Assembly: GCF_900091315.1 (NCBI RefSeq)
Contig: NZ_FLSP01000019.1
Coordinates: 41,492-105,491 of the forward strand
Origin: Streptomyces sp. DI166
GTDB lineage: Bacteria; Actinomycetota; Actinomycetes; Streptomycetales; Streptomycetaceae
Length of the DNA: 64,000 nucleotides
Direction: 5' to 3'
The notes beneath the pieces were generated by a model. It was not told where the DNA came from and searched no databases. It saw only the letters and a program-made list of their open reading frames with translations. Below are positions 62,511 through 64,000 of this stretch, piece after piece. Positions within the stretch are counted from its first letter, which is position 1. Every line of letters begins with the position of its first letter. The position numbers were made by a program, and so were the translations under genes.

Positions 62511-64000
62511 TCAGTCGCCGTTGCCGGGCGTGGGCGTCGTCTTCTGGATCTGCATCAGGAACTCGACGTTCGACTTCGTCTGCTTCATCTTGTCGAGCAG
62601 CAGCTCGATCGCCTGCTGCTGGTCGAGCGCGTGCAGCACCCGGCGCAGCTTCCAGACGACGGCCAGTTCCTCGTTGCCGAGCAGGATCTCTTCCTTGCGG
62701 GTGCCGGACGCGTCGACGTCCACCGCCGGGAAGATGCGCTTGTCGGCGAGCTTCCGGTCGAGCTTGAGCTCCATGTTGCCGGTGCCCTTGAACTCCTCGA
62801 AGATCACCTCGTCCATGCGGGACCCGGTGTCCACCAGGGCGGTGGCGAGGATGGTCAGCGAACCGCCGTCCTCGATGTTGCGGGCCGCACCGAAGAAGCG
62901 CTTCGGCGGGTACAGGGCGGTCGAGTCGACACCACCGGACAGGATGCGGCCGGAGGCCGGGGCGGCGAGGTTGTACGCACGGCCCAGACGCGTGATCGAG
63001 TCGAGCAGCACGACCACGTCGTGGCCCAGCTCCACCAGGCGCTTGGCGCGCTCGATGGCGAGCTCGGCGACCGTGGTGTGGTCCTCGGCCGGGCGGTCGA
63101 AGGTCGAGGAGATGACCTCGCCCTTGACCGACCGCTGCATGTCGGTGACCTCTTCCGGACGCTCGTCGACCAGGACGACCATCAGGTGGCACTCGGGGTT
63201 GTTGTGCGTGATCGCGTTGGCGATCGCCTGCATGATCATGGTCTTGCCGGTCTTCGGCGGGGCCACGATCAGACCGCGCTGGCCCTTACCGATCGGCGAC
63301 ACGAGGTCGATGATGCGGGTGGTGAGCACGCCCGGGTCCGTCTCCAGGCGGAGGCGGTCCTGCGGGTAGAGCGGGGTGAGCTTGTTGAACTCCGGGCGGC
63401 CGCGGCCGTGTTCGGGCGCCATGCCGTTGACCGAGTCCAGGCGCACCAGCGCGTTGAACTTCTCGCGCCGCTCGCCTTCCTTCGGCTGGCGGACGGCGCC
63501 GGTGATGTGGTCGCCCTTGCGCAGGCCGTTCTTGCGGACCTGGGCGAGGGAGACGTACACGTCGTTCGGGCCCGGCAGGTAGCCGGAGGTCCGGATGAAG
63601 GCGTAGTTGTCGAGGATGTCCAGGATGCCCGCGACCGGGATCAGGACGTCGTCCTCGGCGATCTGCGGCTCCTGCACGTCGTCGCGGCCACGACGGCCCC
63701 GGCGGTCGCGGTAGCGGCCGCGACGGCCACGGCGGCCGCCCTCGAAGTCGTCGTCGTCCTGCTGCTGGCCGCGGTCCTGACGGCCGCCGCCCTGCTGCTG
63801 GTTCTGCTGCTGGCCGCGCTGGCCGCCCTGCTGGTCGTCGCCCTTGCGACGGTCGCCGCGGTCACCGCGGTCGCGGTCCCGGCCGCGCTCACGCCGGTCG
63901 CGGCGGCGGCCCTCGCCGTCACCGGCGTCGCCCTTGGCCTCGCCCTGCTGCTGCGCGGGCGCCTCGGTCTTCGTCTCGGTCCTGGCCTCGGCGACGATCG
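62511..64000 (-). CDS. rho: Transcription termination factor Rho (5' end outside window)
   Basis: The 3' 496 codons of rho. The conserved core has the RNA-binding N-terminal part ([20 protein letters not shown]), Walker [17 protein letters not shown], Walker [17 protein letters not shown] and the Q/R loops ([20 protein letters not shown]). N-terminal to the core the frame continues through an Arg/Gly/Gln/Asp-rich low-complexity region ([20 protein letters not shown]) to the window edge, as in other actinobacteria. An internal GTG at 63677 could mislead start calling. Rho is a hexameric RNA helicase that ends untranslated transcripts. Confidence 0.97.
   Translation of the reverse strand, partial: IVAEARTETKTEAPAQQQGEAKGDAGDGEGRRRDRRERGRDRDRGDRGDRRKGDDQQGGQRGQQQNQQQGGGRQDRGQQQDDDDFEGGRRGRRGRYRDRRGRRGRDDVQEPQIAEDDVLIPVAGILDILDNYAFIRTSGYLPGPNDVYVSLAQVRKNGLRKGDHITGAVRQPKEGERREKFNALVRLDSVNGMAPEHGRGRPEFNKLTPLYPQDRLRLETDPGVLTTRIIDLVSPIGKGQRGLIVAPPKTGKTMIMQAIANAITHNNPECHLMVVLVDERPEEVTDMQRSVKGEVISSTFDRPAEDHTTVAELAIERAKRLVELGHDVVVLLDSITRLGRAYNLAAPASGRILSGGVDSTALYPPKRFFGAARNIEDGGSLTILATALVDTGSRMDEVIFEEFKGTGNMELKLDRKLADKRIFPAVDVDASGTRKEEILLGNEELAVVWKLRRVLHALDQQQAIELLLDKMKQTKSNVEFLMQIQKTTPTPGNGD

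Overview
The window is chromosomal DNA from a high-GC actinobacterium, almost certainly a Streptomyces. The evidence is strongly GC-biased third codon positions, frequent GTG and TTG starts, the polar-growth cytoskeletal genes scy and filP, the tip-glycan genes cslA/glxA/cslZ, a DasR-type chitinase promoter, and gene order matching, from memory and in reverse, the S. coelicolor interval from icmA (about SCO5415) to rho (about SCO5357). No tRNA, rRNA, CRISPR array, insertion sequence, prophage or natural-product cluster is visible.

Layout. 1-5.4 kb: the tail of a TetR gene, isobutyryl-CoA mutase large chain icmA beneath a 24-bp perfect palindrome, a DUF3817 membrane protein, a MarR regulator, and an MFS exporter divergent from an ArsR-like regulator. 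5.5-10.3 kb: cslZ, glxA and cslA for the hyphal-tip glycan. 10.4-12.6 kb: an overlapping operon (SRPBCC-like membrane protein, DUF4166, TetR) behind three tandem TetR-type operators. 12.6-19.2 kb: thiamine-binding and DUF3817 genes, three consecutive AIM24 genes, a MarR gene, and a two-component system divergent from a PepSY lipoprotein-like secreted protein, followed by a repeat-rich gap. 19.2-22.0 kb: meaB, a thiolase and methylmalonyl-CoA epimerase. 22.2-27.2 kb: scy and filP. 27.3-31.3 kb: two tandem ABC-2 transporter pairs, the first permease frameshifted. 31.4-40.0 kb: a Cys-motif protein, a luciferase-like oxidoreductase, an SCO5389-type protein, nucS, a membrane STAND-like ATPase, a STAS protein, 3-hydroxybutyryl-CoA dehydrogenase, cobalamin adenosyltransferase and a membrane protein. 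40.2-44.5 kb: chiS-chiR-chiC and a DUF2550 gene. 44.6-52.5 kb: the complete atpIBEFHAGDC operon. 52.7-64 kb: wecA-like, glyA-like, a phosphatase-like protein, a Sua5/YrdC gene, prmC, prfA, rpmE, an LCP protein, a secreted protease and the 3' part of rho.

How the parts work together. Several genes serve B12-dependent short-chain acyl-CoA metabolism: icmA, meaB, the epimerase, the thiolase, the 3-hydroxyacyl-CoA dehydrogenase and the cobalamin adenosyltransferase. A second theme is apical growth: cslA/glxA/cslZ make and trim the tip glycan, while Scy and FilP build the tip-organising scaffold. The last 20 kb holds housekeeping genes for ATP synthesis, translation termination and transcription termination.

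Points deserving a second look are the three-operator TetR operon, a phosphatase-like protein whose nucleophilic Cys is Ser, an SHMT paralogue with several altered active-site residues, a STAS protein whose phospho-Ser is Ala, a Rex-like operator before atpI, and two single-base frameshifts in homopolymers that may be assembly errors. All family assignments were made by eye without database searches.
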